Below, piece by piece: positions 9,048 to 17,721 of a stretch of DNA of 64,000 nucleotides. The position numbers and the translations under genes are program-made. The notes beneath the pieces are model-generated. The model was not told the origin of the DNA. It saw only the letters and a program-made list of their open reading frames with translations, and ran no database searches. Numbering within the stretch: the stretch's first letter is position 1; every line of letters begins with the position of its first letter. The stretch comes from Leptospiraceae bacterium (GTDB taxonomy: Bacteria; Spirochaetota; Leptospiria; Leptospirales; Leptospiraceae), in the NCBI GenBank assembly GCA_015075105.1, contig JABTUZ010000001.1:1065001-1129000 (forward strand), in the 5' to 3' direction.

Positions 9048-11126
9048 CTATTCTGAGTATTTAATTGATAATTCGTCTTCAAATCCAAAAATTGTCAAGG
9101 CTTGTTTTATTCTGTCGAATTTGCCCATATTGTCAAAGTTGGTTTCAATAAAATATGTATCACTAATTGGAACAGCTTGTCTAAGTCCGCTTGCTTCAGG
9201 TGTTTTTGTCAAGCTAAGTCGGTCCCCAATTTCTGATGTAAAAAAGGTTTCTGGTTGCAAGTCAAATAGTTGCTTAAATACTTCAATATAAAGTTTTGAT
9301 ACTTGGGTAACATCAATTTTTTGATTGAAGAATATAGCATACTCTAACTTTTTGAATGTTGGGTCTTCTGCATCAAAAATGTTTATTTCGTCATTCGTTG
9401 CTTCGAGTTCAATGTCAATTTCAGGAATTTCCCAAATTTTAATAAAACGTTCCGAAATTGTATTAGCTCTCTTTTCAATTTCAGACTTATCCCACTTCGT
9501 TTTTTCTTTCAAATCTCTGTTTAGCCAAAGTCTGCTGAAAGTATAGCCTTGCTCTTTACCGTCAATGTTCATTACTTTCTTGTCAAGGAAAGGCTTGTTA
9601 CTTAATTTGCCGTTGTTGCCTGATAAAGTAAGATTGCCAATTGTGTTTAGGTAGTTTTCTTTTATCAAATTGTATTCGTCTGCACCTAATTCAATTTTCC
9701 ATTTTGGGTCAGGATTTTGAGGAAAAATATGTTCAATTGTTATGTCAGAATTTCCTTCAATAACTACTGGTTCGTTATTTTGAAAATTTTCAAGTCGTTC
9801 TAATAAATAGGTTCTATTTTTGGGTTTGATATTGTAAACGTCTTTTTCTTTTAGTGCGTTTATGGTTTCTGTATTTCTTGGAAAACGCTGAGCGCCTGAC
9901 CTTTGCAATAAAGATTTTTGAATTGAAAACAAATAATTGTTTGGCTCAACTTTGTCGTATAAGCCCATAAAGATTTTATTGAGTGCATTTGTCGGTAAGC
10001 CTAAAATGAAACGTCTGAATGTAAATGATTGAACAGTTGATAAAACTGAAATGGAAGTTCCTTTATCAATTATATCGTTTGAAAAATCTTCATAGACCTT
10101 CATTAAAAATGGAAATGCAACATTTATTTCTAATCTGTTGATGTATTCAAGTTGCGTGCGGATAAGTTTGTCGGGTTCATTTTTAGGATTAGTTAGTTTG
10201 TTGTAATATTTAACCAATGACTTTAATTCTGTAAGAACAAGCTCCAATTCGTCAATGGTAGAAGTAGGATATTTTTCTTTGAATTTTAAATAAACATCTC
10301 CTTTATTTGGAATTTCCTTGTTTTTAAGTGTTAAATAATCTCTAATAAATTCAGAAACTCTTGTTTTATTTAAGGTTTCGTCCTTTGCGTTTTTCTCGAT
10401 TACTTCCCAATAGCTTTTGTAAATTTTATCTTGATTTGTTCTTGATAATCCCATCAAAATATAATTTCTAATAAGGTCGGCTTGCGATAATTCAAGTCCA
10501 GTTGAATTCAAACATTCAAAAATTCTTTGTGGATTATCTTTTTGTCTGTCAAGTGCAATATCAACAAAAATTAGTTTTGAAAGTCCACGTTGGATAATTT
10601 CAAAGTTTTCCTTATTTATTACTGACCTGAAATAATCAAAGTTTTCAATGATTTTAGAGTAACCTTTAAATTCTTCTCCGTCCGTTGAATTGAGAATATG
10701 GCGAAGTGCTTCTTTGTTATTTTCGGTCGGTTTTAATTTTAGCTTTTCTTCTTCGGTTGCAAATTCTTTAATTAAATACGTTTTCTGAATTCGATTTACC
10801 AACATTTGGTTGTCCAATTGCTGTGCAAGTCTATAAAGTGCGATATAGATTAATGTAATCGTTGTAAGTCTTTGTTGTCCGTCAATTATGGTTAATTCCG
10901 TTAAGCCTGATGCAGTATAAATGTCATTGTGAACATAAACTATACTACCAATAAAGTGAGCATTGGTTTTTTCATTTTTGCCAGTTTCTAAAATGTCGTG
11001 AAGTAACTGTTTGCACTGTGTCAAAGTCCAATCGTAATTTCTTTGATAAACAGGAATGGCAAAAGTTGTTTCGTTAGTCGCTAAGAATTTATCTACTCTG
11101 GTTTCGTTCGCTTTCAATATATCCAA
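9048..11126 (-). CDS. DUF262/DUF1524 (GmrSD-like) protein
   Basis: The protein has 692 residues. The N-terminal DUF262 half shows IPVYQRNYDW (24-33) and DGQQRLTT (82-89), the motif of the nucleotide-sensing/hydrolysing ParB-like fold. The middle-to-C-terminal part has ITIEHIFPQNPDP followed by NTIGNLTLSGNNGKLSNKPF, the His-centred HNH-like DUF1524 motif. This fused arrangement is that of GmrSD-type modification-dependent restriction enzymes. It stands alone between recN and gltA with no methyltransferase or other defence gene nearby. The start is TTG at 11126; a second TTG at 11117 has better spacing from GGGG. An anti-phage role is inference from family. Confidence 0.8.
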   Translation of the reverse strand: MDILKANETRVDKFLATNETTFAIPVYQRNYDWTLTQCKQLLHDILETGKNEKTNAHFIGSIVYVHNDIYTASGLTELTIIDGQQRLTTITLIYIALYRLAQQLDNQMLVNRIQKTYLIKEFATEEEKLKLKPTENNKEALRHILNSTDGEEFKGYSKIIENFDYFRSVINKENFEIIQRGLSKLIFVDIALDRQKDNPQRIFECLNSTGLELSQADLIRNYILMGLSRTNQDKIYKSYWEVIEKNAKDETLNKTRVSEFIRDYLTLKNKEIPNKGDVYLKFKEKYPTSTIDELELVLTELKSLVKYYNKLTNPKNEPDKLIRTQLEYINRLEINVAFPFLMKVYEDFSNDIIDKGTSISVLSTVQSFTFRRFILGLPTNALNKIFMGLYDKVEPNNYLFSIQKSLLQRSGAQRFPRNTETINALKEKDVYNIKPKNRTYLLERLENFQNNEPVVIEGNSDITIEHIFPQNPDPKWKIELGADEYNLIKENYLNTIGNLTLSGNNGKLSNKPFLDKKVMNIDGKEQGYTFSRLWLNRDLKEKTKWDKSEIEKRANTISERFIKIWEIPEIDIELEATNDEINIFDAEDPTFKKLEYAIFFNQKIDVTQVSKLYIEVFKQLFDLQPETFFTSEIGDRLSLTKTPEASGLRQAVPISDTYFIETNFDNMGKFDRIKQALTIFGFEDELSIKYSE

Positions 11127-11143
11127 ACCCCTAAATCAACAAC

Positions 11144-11179
11144 TTAAAAAAATCTCTCTACTTTGTTTGCAGAGAGATT
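11144..11179 (-). terminator. Rho-independent terminator of gltA
   Basis: On the minus strand an 11-bp stem (AATCTCTCTGC paired with GTAGAGAGATT, one imperfect pair at the loop) is followed directly by a run of T. It lies about 20 bases after the gltA stop and before the DUF262 start, so it separates the two transcription units. Confidence 0.82.
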
Positions 11180-11197
11180 CGAAAGACAGCTTCCTAC

Positions 11198-12487
11198 TTA
11201 TGCTTTTTTCTTTGCCTCGTCATAAGAAATTTCTGTAGGTCCTGTATAGATTTGTCTTGGTCTTCCAATTTTTAAATCCGGTGACTCAATCATTTCTTTC
11301 CATTGAGCAATCCAGCCTGGAAGTCTTCCCATTCCAAACATAACCGTAAACATATCTGTAGGAATTCCGAGTGCACGGTAAATGATCCCGCTGTAGAAGT
11401 CAACATTCGGATAGAGCTTTCTTGCAACGAAGTACTCGTCTTTTAGTGCAGCCTCTTCCAATTCTTTTGCAATATCAAGTAGCGGGTCTTTGATTCCAAG
11501 TTTTGCGAGTACGTTATCACAAGCTTTCTTGATTATCTTTGCTCTTGGGTCAAAGTTTTTATAAACCCTGTGTCCAAAACCGCTAAGTCTAAAAGTAGAA
11601 TTTTTATCTTTTGCTTTTTCAACTACGGTTTTTACAGACCAACCGTTTCTTTTAATATCTTCAAGCATTTCCAATACTTCTTGGTTGGCTCCACCGTGTC
11701 TTGGTCCCCAAAGTGCACAAATCCCCGATGAAATTGCAGCGTAGATATTTGCAAGACTGGATCCTACAAGTCTTACTGTGGAAGTGGAACAATTTTGCTC
11801 GTGGTCGGCGTGTAAAATCAACAGTAGGTTTAAGGCTTTAATAATTTCTGAGTCAATTTTATATTCTTCAGCCGGAACACTAAACATCATGTTTAAAAAA
11901 TTACCGCAGTAATCCAAAGAATTATTCGGATGAACTGCAGGTTGACCGATTGATTTTTTGTATGCGAATGCTGCAATTGTTGGAAATTTTGCGAGTAGTC
12001 TTCTGATCGAGATTTCTCTATGAGCCGGGTTTTCAGGATCATAGGAATCTTGGTAGTAAGTAGAAAGACTTGCAATCATGCAAGACATGATAGCCATCGG
12101 GTGACCGTCTTTTGGAAAACCGTTGAACAGTCTTTTTAAGTCTTCGTGGATCAGTGTATGCTTGCATAAAGAATGATTCCATTCTTTTAGCTCGCTTGAA
12201 TTCGGTAATTTACCGTAAATGAGTAAATAAGCTACCTCTGTAAAAGTTGACTTCTCGGCAAGTTGCTCTATTGGAATTCCTCTGTATCTTAATATTCCAA
12301 GCTCTCCGTCAAGAAATGTAACCGCACTTGTGCACGCCCCGGTATTTAAGTATCCGCTATCCAAGGTAACATACCCCGATTGTGCCCTAAGTTTTGTAAT
12401 ATCAATAGCTCTTTCTTTTTCCGTTCCTTCAATTATGGGAAGTTCAAATTCCTTATCTCCAATTTTCAAAATTGCTTTATCTGCCAT
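11198..12487 (-). CDS. gltA: Citrate synthase
   Basis: A 429-residue type II (hexameric-type) citrate synthase that condenses oxaloacetate and acetyl-CoA at the entry of the TCA cycle. Catalytic regions are visible: HADHEQNCSTSTVRLVGSS, then ALWGPRHGGANQEVLEML, and GFGHRVYKNFDPRAK with the oxaloacetate-binding His and Arg. The N-terminal beta-rich domain (DKAILKIGDKEFELPIIEGT) is typical of Gram-negative type enzymes. Length is normal and the gene appears monocistronic, with a terminator just downstream. Confidence 0.97.
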   Translation of the reverse strand: MADKAILKIGDKEFELPIIEGTEKERAIDITKLRAQSGYVTLDSGYLNTGACTSAVTFLDGELGILRYRGIPIEQLAEKSTFTEVAYLLIYGKLPNSSELKEWNHSLCKHTLIHEDLKRLFNGFPKDGHPMAIMSCMIASLSTYYQDSYDPENPAHREISIRRLLAKFPTIAAFAYKKSIGQPAVHPNNSLDYCGNFLNMMFSVPAEEYKIDSEIIKALNLLLILHADHEQNCSTSTVRLVGSSLANIYAAISSGICALWGPRHGGANQEVLEMLEDIKRNGWSVKTVVEKAKDKNSTFRLSGFGHRVYKNFDPRAKIIKKACDNVLAKLGIKDPLLDIAKELEEAALKDEYFVARKLYPNVDFYSGIIYRALGIPTDMFTVMFGMGRLPGWIAQWKEMIESPDLKIGRPRQIYTGPTEISYDEAKKKA

Positions 12488-12752
12488 ATTTTTTCCTTAT
12501 TACAATAGTTTATTCTTAGTATAATAAATACATAGAGAGTAGGAAAGCATTTTTTTTAAAAATCGTATTATAGAAGATAAAAAAGATTGCAATTTTATAT
12601 TTTTAAAGTAAATTTAGTCTTTTCGGGTTAAATGAAAATGCTTGACTCTTATTCCACAAAATTTCTGCCTTATCGGATACTAATGCTACTCGTATTTTCA
12701 GAAGACTGGTATCTTTTATTGCAAACCTGCCGATCCATGCTTTCGGCTTAAA

Positions 12753-13259
12753 TTGTTACTAAACACAGAATACACTGGATTTATTTCTAAAAATTTTTTT
12801 CAGGTTGTGGTCAGTGTAGATATGACTAAGGATGAACTTCCAATAAATGAGCTTAGGAAGTTTTGTAAAAAAGAAGCTGACAGAAAAAAAGAACAGATAA
12901 CAATAGAGTATTTAAAAGAGAATTACATTTTAAAAAAAATTAAGAATAATCCATTTGCTTCTGTAAAAGAGAAAGCAAAAACAAAGGATAAAAATATTGA
13001 AGAATCCACCGAGAAGAAAAATGAAGTACAGGCAGAAGAAGAGATTTCCAAAGAATCCAATACATCTCTCTATAACCCTAAAAACTACCAGCTTACACGT
13101 GGAGAATTTTATCCATTTTTAGAATCTATGTTTTTGTATAGAGAAGATTATTCTAAACCCGAAAAATGTACCTTTGTTTATAGGATTATCGAAGACGGAT
13201 TATACGAAAAAATCGAAAAAACAAATAAATTTATTGAAGAGAGTGAAACAAAAATATGA
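12753..13259 (+). CDS. Unrecognised small protein, paralogue of the next gene; start doubtful
   Basis: A reading frame of 168 residues if TTG at 12753 is the start. The frame is open back to a TAA at 12681 but has no ATG or GTG, and there is no convincing ribosome site. Residues 14-25 (FFQVVVSVDMTK) match FQVVVFSLSDS of the next protein, and both end in F-I/V-Y-R/K-I-x-x-x-G-L, so the two share a domain. The next protein has a lipoprotein signal and this one does not, so it may have lost its 5' end by a frameshift. The middle is Lys/Glu-rich. Its stop overlaps the next start by 4 bases. Confidence 0.5.
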   Translation: MLLNTEYTGFISKNFFQVVVSVDMTKDELPINELRKFCKKEADRKKEQITIEYLKENYILKKIKNNPFASVKEKAKTKDKNIEESTEKKNEVQAEEEISKESNTSLYNPKNYQLTRGEFYPFLESMFLYREDYSKPEKCTFVYRIIEDGLYEKIEKTNKFIEESETKI

Positions 13260-13705
13260 AACAACTAACCTTGCTATTCCTAATTCTAATCTTAAATTGC
13301 AACACACCAAAAAAAGAAGATTCTGTTAAGAAAGAAAAAAGTAATTCAGACTCTACAAACCAAAATTTGGATACGACGAAAAAAGAAGAACTTGAAGAAT
13401 TTATTAGCCCTAAGGAAGGATTTGTAACACAATCGGTTTTTCAAGTTGTGGTATTTTCGCTTAGCGATTCCCTTCAAGAAGCAAAAAGAGAAGCCTTGGA
13501 CATAGCCAAAAGAAAATCTATCAATTTGTTAATATCCAACACAAGACAACCTTTGAGCAGTCAAGGTAGAAATGAAATTAAGTCCATTGTGGAAGAATCA
13601 GGAAAAATCACGAAAGAGTCGAGCAGACTCGAAGGGAAATACTACTTTATCTATAAAATCGAAAAACCGGGTTTAGAGATATTAATCAAAGACAAATTAA
13701 ATTAG
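13256..13705 (+). CDS. Small predicted lipoprotein, unknown function
   Basis: The 149-residue protein has an N-terminal hydrophobic stretch ending in LILNC (residues 11-15), a spirochaete-like lipobox, so it is probably lipidated. A Lys/Asp/Ser-rich tether follows, then a folded domain (about 55-149) beginning VTQSVFQVVVFSLSDS and ending in YYFIYKIEKPGLEILIKDKLN-like strands. The same domain is in the gene just upstream, with which it overlaps by 4 bases. I do not recognise a named family. It faces the convergent ctaB gene with only 2 bases between. Confidence 0.65.
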   Translation: MKQLTLLFLILILNCNTPKKEDSVKKEKSNSDSTNQNLDTTKKEELEEFISPKEGFVTQSVFQVVVFSLSDSLQEAKREALDIAKRKSINLLISNTRQPLSSQGRNEIKSIVEESGKITKESSRLEGKYYFIYKIEKPGLEILIKDKLN

Positions 13706-13707
13706 CT

Positions 13708-14619
13708 CTAATGAAATAGAGTAATATCGAGAATTAGAGCAAAAATAATTACCGGAAGATAAATTAAAGACCCATAATACACTTTTTTCACTTTGGAAAA
13801 GTCCCCGTCTTTGGTTTGCATTCCCGAGTAGGCTTCTTTGCTAAACCATACCCCGACAGCGAAGCTCACTACCCCATAAAATAGACCTGATACTCTAAAA
13901 TACAAAAGTAGAAGACTAACCGGAATCATTATAATAGAATAAATAAAGATTTGAGATTTTATGATAGATTCTTTTTTTATAGTCGGTAGAGCTTTTATAC
14001 CTGCAAACTGATATTCATCTTTTCTGATAAGTGCAATTGCAAGAAAATGTGGAATCTGCCATAAAAATAAAATTAGAAATAGGACAAGTCCGGGTTCACT
14101 AACCTTTCCGGTTGCAGATGTCCAACCTAAGAGTGGAGGAAATGCACCCGGAACTGCACCTATAAATAGTGCAATAGGAGATTTATACTTTAATGGAGTA
14201 TAAACCCAAACATAGAGTACTAAAGCAATTCCTGCGAGTAGTGTAGTAATTCGATTTACAAAAAAATACAAAATCAAAAGTGATAAAACACCAAGTACTA
14301 CCCCAAAAATTAGAGCAGTTTTGGAGCTTAATCTCTTGTCGGGCAAGGGCCTTTTTGAAGTTCTCTTCATCAGTGAGTCTGTATCTCTTTCGAGGTACAT
14401 ATTGAGTGTATTAGCCGAGGCTACAATAAGTGCAACCCCGAGCATGGAATACATTAAAACAGATGCAGAGAATTCTGCATTCGATAAATAAAAACCCCCA
14501 AGTGCCATAAGCACACTCATAAGAGTAATTCTTGGCTTACTTAAAAGAAGTAAATCTTTTAAAAAAAGTAGTCTTGAATTTTCTTTCAATTTATTAATCT
14601 CTATTGAGTCAGATGCCAT
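13708..14619 (-). CDS. ctaB: Protoheme IX farnesyltransferase (heme O synthase)
   Basis: This 303-residue UbiA-family membrane prenyltransferase adds a farnesyl group to heme b to give heme O. The first Asp-rich motif region reads NTLNMYLERDTDSLMKRTSKRPLP and the second is in WQIPHFLAIALIRKDEY, both typical of CtaB/CyoE. About nine membrane segments are visible. It overlaps the upstream fused cytochrome b gene by 19 bases and closes the heme-copper operon, implying that this enzyme uses an O- or A-type heme. No heme A synthase is in the window. Confidence 0.93.
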   Translation of the reverse strand: MASDSIEINKLKENSRLLFLKDLLLLSKPRITLMSVLMALGGFYLSNAEFSASVLMYSMLGVALIVASANTLNMYLERDTDSLMKRTSKRPLPDKRLSSKTALIFGVVLGVLSLLILYFFVNRITTLLAGIALVLYVWVYTPLKYKSPIALFIGAVPGAFPPLLGWTSATGKVSEPGLVLFLILFLWQIPHFLAIALIRKDEYQFAGIKALPTIKKESIIKSQIFIYSIIMIPVSLLLLYFRVSGLFYGVVSFAVGVWFSKEAYSGMQTKDGDFSKVKKVYYGSLIYLPVIIFALILDITLFH

Positions 14620-16742
14620 GTAAACCCGTTCAATTTATTAAATATGACTACATTACGAAATCCATTTTTAAATTCAATTTGTTTTGTATCCGTATAATCC
14701 CAATTTCCGTCAGATTTATCTCCAATCATAATCTGAACATTGTGTAACCCGTCTTTTTGGGAAATATATTCTATGGCAATACTATTTCCGTCTTTCCAAA
14801 TCCCTTGTGGAATATATGACTTATTTAGGATTTCTTTTCCGTCGATTAATATTTTCATCCTTACATTGGCTCTTGTTCTTTCGCAATGTACCGGTTTTCT
14901 CATGTGCATAGGTAATTTTTCAAGCTCTTCTTGGGTCAAAGTCCTGCAATTTTCACCTGCAAAACCAGGGTGCTTAAAACTGACTACGAGTTCACTATCT
15001 GAGTGCTTTAATAGATTGAAACGTAAATCACTAAAAAACCAAATTCCTACCCCGAAAAAAATCGTAATCAAAAAAGAAAAAATTCCAATTTTAGCGAGTC
15101 CATAAGGTTTTTTTTCGTATTTGGACTTTTGAGTTTTTCTGAAATCGGCTGCTTTCTTTTTTATATCCTGAAAGCCCAAAATAGACTTTTGAAGATAAAG
15201 AACCCTATTCTGGTTTTTGACTTCTTCTTTTAAGAAAGGTTTCCTGCCTTCAAAAATTCTTTTTTCTGTCCATGTTTGTCCTTCTCTATACGTTGCATTT
15301 CCATCGGCACAGGATACTACCATTATTCCGAGTACATTTTTAGATAGAAGTCTGTCTATCAAATGGGCGTGAACCCAACCTGCACAAGGAACTTGCATGA
15401 CTCGATAACCTTCGAAATCGGAAGATATACCTTTTTCTTTGTCATTCATTTTTATATTGAATGATTCTGAACAAACAAAGGCGATTAGCTCCTTGTCATT
15501 CGCTTTTTTCACAATTTCATCAGACCAAGTATCTACAATATCTTTCCCGTCTTTGACAGTAAGCCAAGGAATTCCTATACCATTTGTACTGCAAGATGCA
15601 TTGCATATACCACAGCCAACGCATAAGTCAGGATTGACCCATGCTACAGAATCAAAATGCTTCCCATCTGTTCTAGGAATCATGGATATTGCACTATACG
15701 GACAATCTACATAACATACCCTGCAAGCGTTGCACCTTTCAGGGATAACTACAGAAGGAATCACTTTTTCTTTTGCAAGCCACCAAGGAATAGTAAATAC
15801 GATAATCCCACCGAAAAACAATAAGCCCCATATTGCTCCCCCTGAGAGTCTGTCAAAAATATAGAGTGGAGCTAAATACCAATAGTCCATAGTAAAAGTA
15901 GTCGTAATTGTGTTCATTTTGGCAGGGATTTCATTCACTGCCGGCTTCCAGATTGACAATACAATCATAGAAACTAATAGCCAGATGATTGCATTCCTAC
16001 TTATAAAAAATTTGGACCTATTGAGCCTCGTGATATGGAGCCAAAGCGCAAAAGCCATCGCAAGCGGAAGTAACATGTGAAAGAAGAATACTACAAAAAA
16101 CAATAGAGTGTTAATATCAGAGTCAGTGAGAAAAGATCTGGATAAGGGGTCGGCAAAGATAGGAAGCAGGTCGAGTAATTTTGCAGTTCCAAGTGCTACT
16201 TCTTTTGCTCTCACATCCCATACTAACCAGTAACCGATCCAACCAATTAGCCAAAGCATACCAATAGAAAATAGCCCCGTAACCCATGCAAGCCATCTGG
16301 GTCCCGTAAATCTTTTTGAAAAAAATAGAGTAAGACCGTGTAGAGTTGCAAAAAATATGCAAACATCAGAGCTGTATCTGTGGAGGGAGCGAATAAGCTG
16401 GGCTGTGAAAAAATCTGACTTCATGTTTTCAAGTGAGCCATAAGCCTGATAAACACTCGGTATATACCATAAGAGTAAAAGTACGCCTGTAATCGCAGCA
16501 ATCAGAAAAGAAGTGTTTGCAATCGCACCGGCCTGTGCAATTGGATTAAAACTAACAGGAACAAATTTTGCTGAAATATTATTTAAAAAATCAAAAAATT
16601 CATGAAATGGTTTAAACAAAAATCCAAGCCTGACTTCAGGTAGGGCTGAATTGTTTTTTTTGGGCTGGTAGTTGAAATTCTCACTCGATGTTGAATTGGA
16701 ACTTTTCAAAGAGGGTTGTTCCTCTTCTATTTCTATACTCAT
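14601..16742 (-). CDS. Fused cytochrome b / two-cluster ferredoxin / MvhD-like protein
   Basis: A 713-residue three-part fusion. Residues about 70-320 are a cytochrome b N-terminal-type membrane domain with four heme ligands in two pairs 14 apart (His121/His135 and His222/His236). Residues 337-347 (CNACRVCYVDC) and 374-384 (CVGCGICNASC) bind two 4Fe-4S clusters. Residues about 415-530 resemble the MvhD/FlpD hydrogenase delta-subunit domain, with Cys424, Cys453 and Cys478. A last membrane helix (about 550-570) and an outside domain follow. It probably carries electrons between quinol, iron-sulphur carriers and the heme-copper enzyme encoded upstream; the direction is inference. Confidence 0.85.
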   Translation of the reverse strand: MSIEIEEEQPSLKSSNSTSSENFNYQPKKNNSALPEVRLGFLFKPFHEFFDFLNNISAKFVPVSFNPIAQAGAIANTSFLIAAITGVLLLLWYIPSVYQAYGSLENMKSDFFTAQLIRSLHRYSSDVCIFFATLHGLTLFFSKRFTGPRWLAWVTGLFSIGMLWLIGWIGYWLVWDVRAKEVALGTAKLLDLLPIFADPLSRSFLTDSDINTLLFFVVFFFHMLLPLAMAFALWLHITRLNRSKFFISRNAIIWLLVSMIVLSIWKPAVNEIPAKMNTITTTFTMDYWYLAPLYIFDRLSGGAIWGLLFFGGIIVFTIPWWLAKEKVIPSVVIPERCNACRVCYVDCPYSAISMIPRTDGKHFDSVAWVNPDLCVGCGICNASCSTNGIGIPWLTVKDGKDIVDTWSDEIVKKANDKELIAFVCSESFNIKMNDKEKGISSDFEGYRVMQVPCAGWVHAHLIDRLLSKNVLGIMVVSCADGNATYREGQTWTEKRIFEGRKPFLKEEVKNQNRVLYLQKSILGFQDIKKKAADFRKTQKSKYEKKPYGLAKIGIFSFLITIFFGVGIWFFSDLRFNLLKHSDSELVVSFKHPGFAGENCRTLTQEELEKLPMHMRKPVHCERTRANVRMKILIDGKEILNKSYIPQGIWKDGNSIAIEYISQKDGLHNVQIMIGDKSDGNWDYTDTKQIEFKNGFRNVVIFNKLNGFTWHLTQ

Positions 16743-16757
16743 TATTTTTCCTTAAAA

Positions 16758-17705
16758 TTAATTTATTTTTTCGTTTGCTAATAGTCGGACTGCTTCTTTC
16801 AACCACTTTTCTTGTAGTTCTCCCAAACTAAACCGATAGGCAATTTTGCCTTTTTTATCAATAACTACAAATAGGTTATTATGATCGATGTCCCCATTCT
16901 CAGAATTTTTTCTTCTTTCAAATGAATACTTGTCTAAAACTTTTTCTACTAAGATTGGGTCGCCATTTAAAAAATAAACTCCTGGCATATCCAGACCGTG
17001 TCCTTTTGCAGTTTTAGTCATTGTCTCTTTGGTTTCCTTTTGTGGGTCTAAAGTAATCGCTACTAATTTGACTTGGGATTTTTCTTTTTCGGTCAAAGAA
17101 TTTAATACTCTTTTCGCCTGAAATAAAATCGTAGGACAAGATTTACCACATGCAGTGTAAAATGATGTAATGATTAGAACTTGGTTTTTGAAATCAGAAA
17201 GTTGAACCTTGTGATTTCTGTGGTCAATGAATTGAAAATCGTGGGCAGGAATAGATGTTCTAAGTCCTTTTGCCGGAAATTCGTTGTTTACCGGTTGAAA
17301 AGAAGTTTCTGCAAGAACTGTGAAACCATATCCAAAAGAAAGCATAATAAGAAATGAAAAGATTGCGTAAGGAATTATTTTTTTTGGTTCTTTTGTGATA
17401 ACTTCCTTTAATTGATTTTTCCAAATAGTGCCGATGATAAGCATTAAAAATAATGGATCTAAAACGAGCATGACTACATAGATTGTTTTCATCTCGCCTG
17501 TTTCCGGATTATAACCAAAGCACCAGATTTTGAAATCTTTAGCAAAGCTGCCAGTTATATCATTTGTATCCGGGATAAATAAAACTACGCTAAATAATAG
17601 AGTAGTGAAAAAGAGCAGAAATAGCGCAAAAGAAGGAAATTTCCAGCTTGCGATCCAATCCGAAATAAATTCAATTGTGCTATTTTCGGCCCCTTTCTTA
17701 TTCAT
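16758..17705 (-). CDS. SCO1/SenC-family copper chaperone with extra membrane segments
   Basis: A 315-residue protein. Residues about 18-45, 80-100 and 110-130 are membrane segments; a thioredoxin-like SCO domain fills the rest. The copper-binding pair is in FYTACGKSCPTILF and the conserved His in DHNNLFVVIDKKGKIAYRF. SCO proteins deliver copper to, or reduce, the CuA site of subunit II. It lies between subunit I (16-base gap) and the fused cytochrome b. Usual SCO proteins have one membrane anchor, so the N-terminal part is an extension. Confidence 0.88.
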   Translation of the reverse strand: MNKKGAENSTIEFISDWIASWKFPSFALFLLFFTTLLFSVVLFIPDTNDITGSFAKDFKIWCFGYNPETGEMKTIYVVMLVLDPLFLMLIIGTIWKNQLKEVITKEPKKIIPYAIFSFLIMLSFGYGFTVLAETSFQPVNNEFPAKGLRTSIPAHDFQFIDHRNHKVQLSDFKNQVLIITSFYTACGKSCPTILFQAKRVLNSLTEKEKSQVKLVAITLDPQKETKETMTKTAKGHGLDMPGVYFLNGDPILVEKVLDKYSFERRKNSENGDIDHNNLFVVIDKKGKIAYRFSLGELQEKWLKEAVRLLANEKIN

Positions 17706-17721
17706 TCAAACTGTGCAAAGA

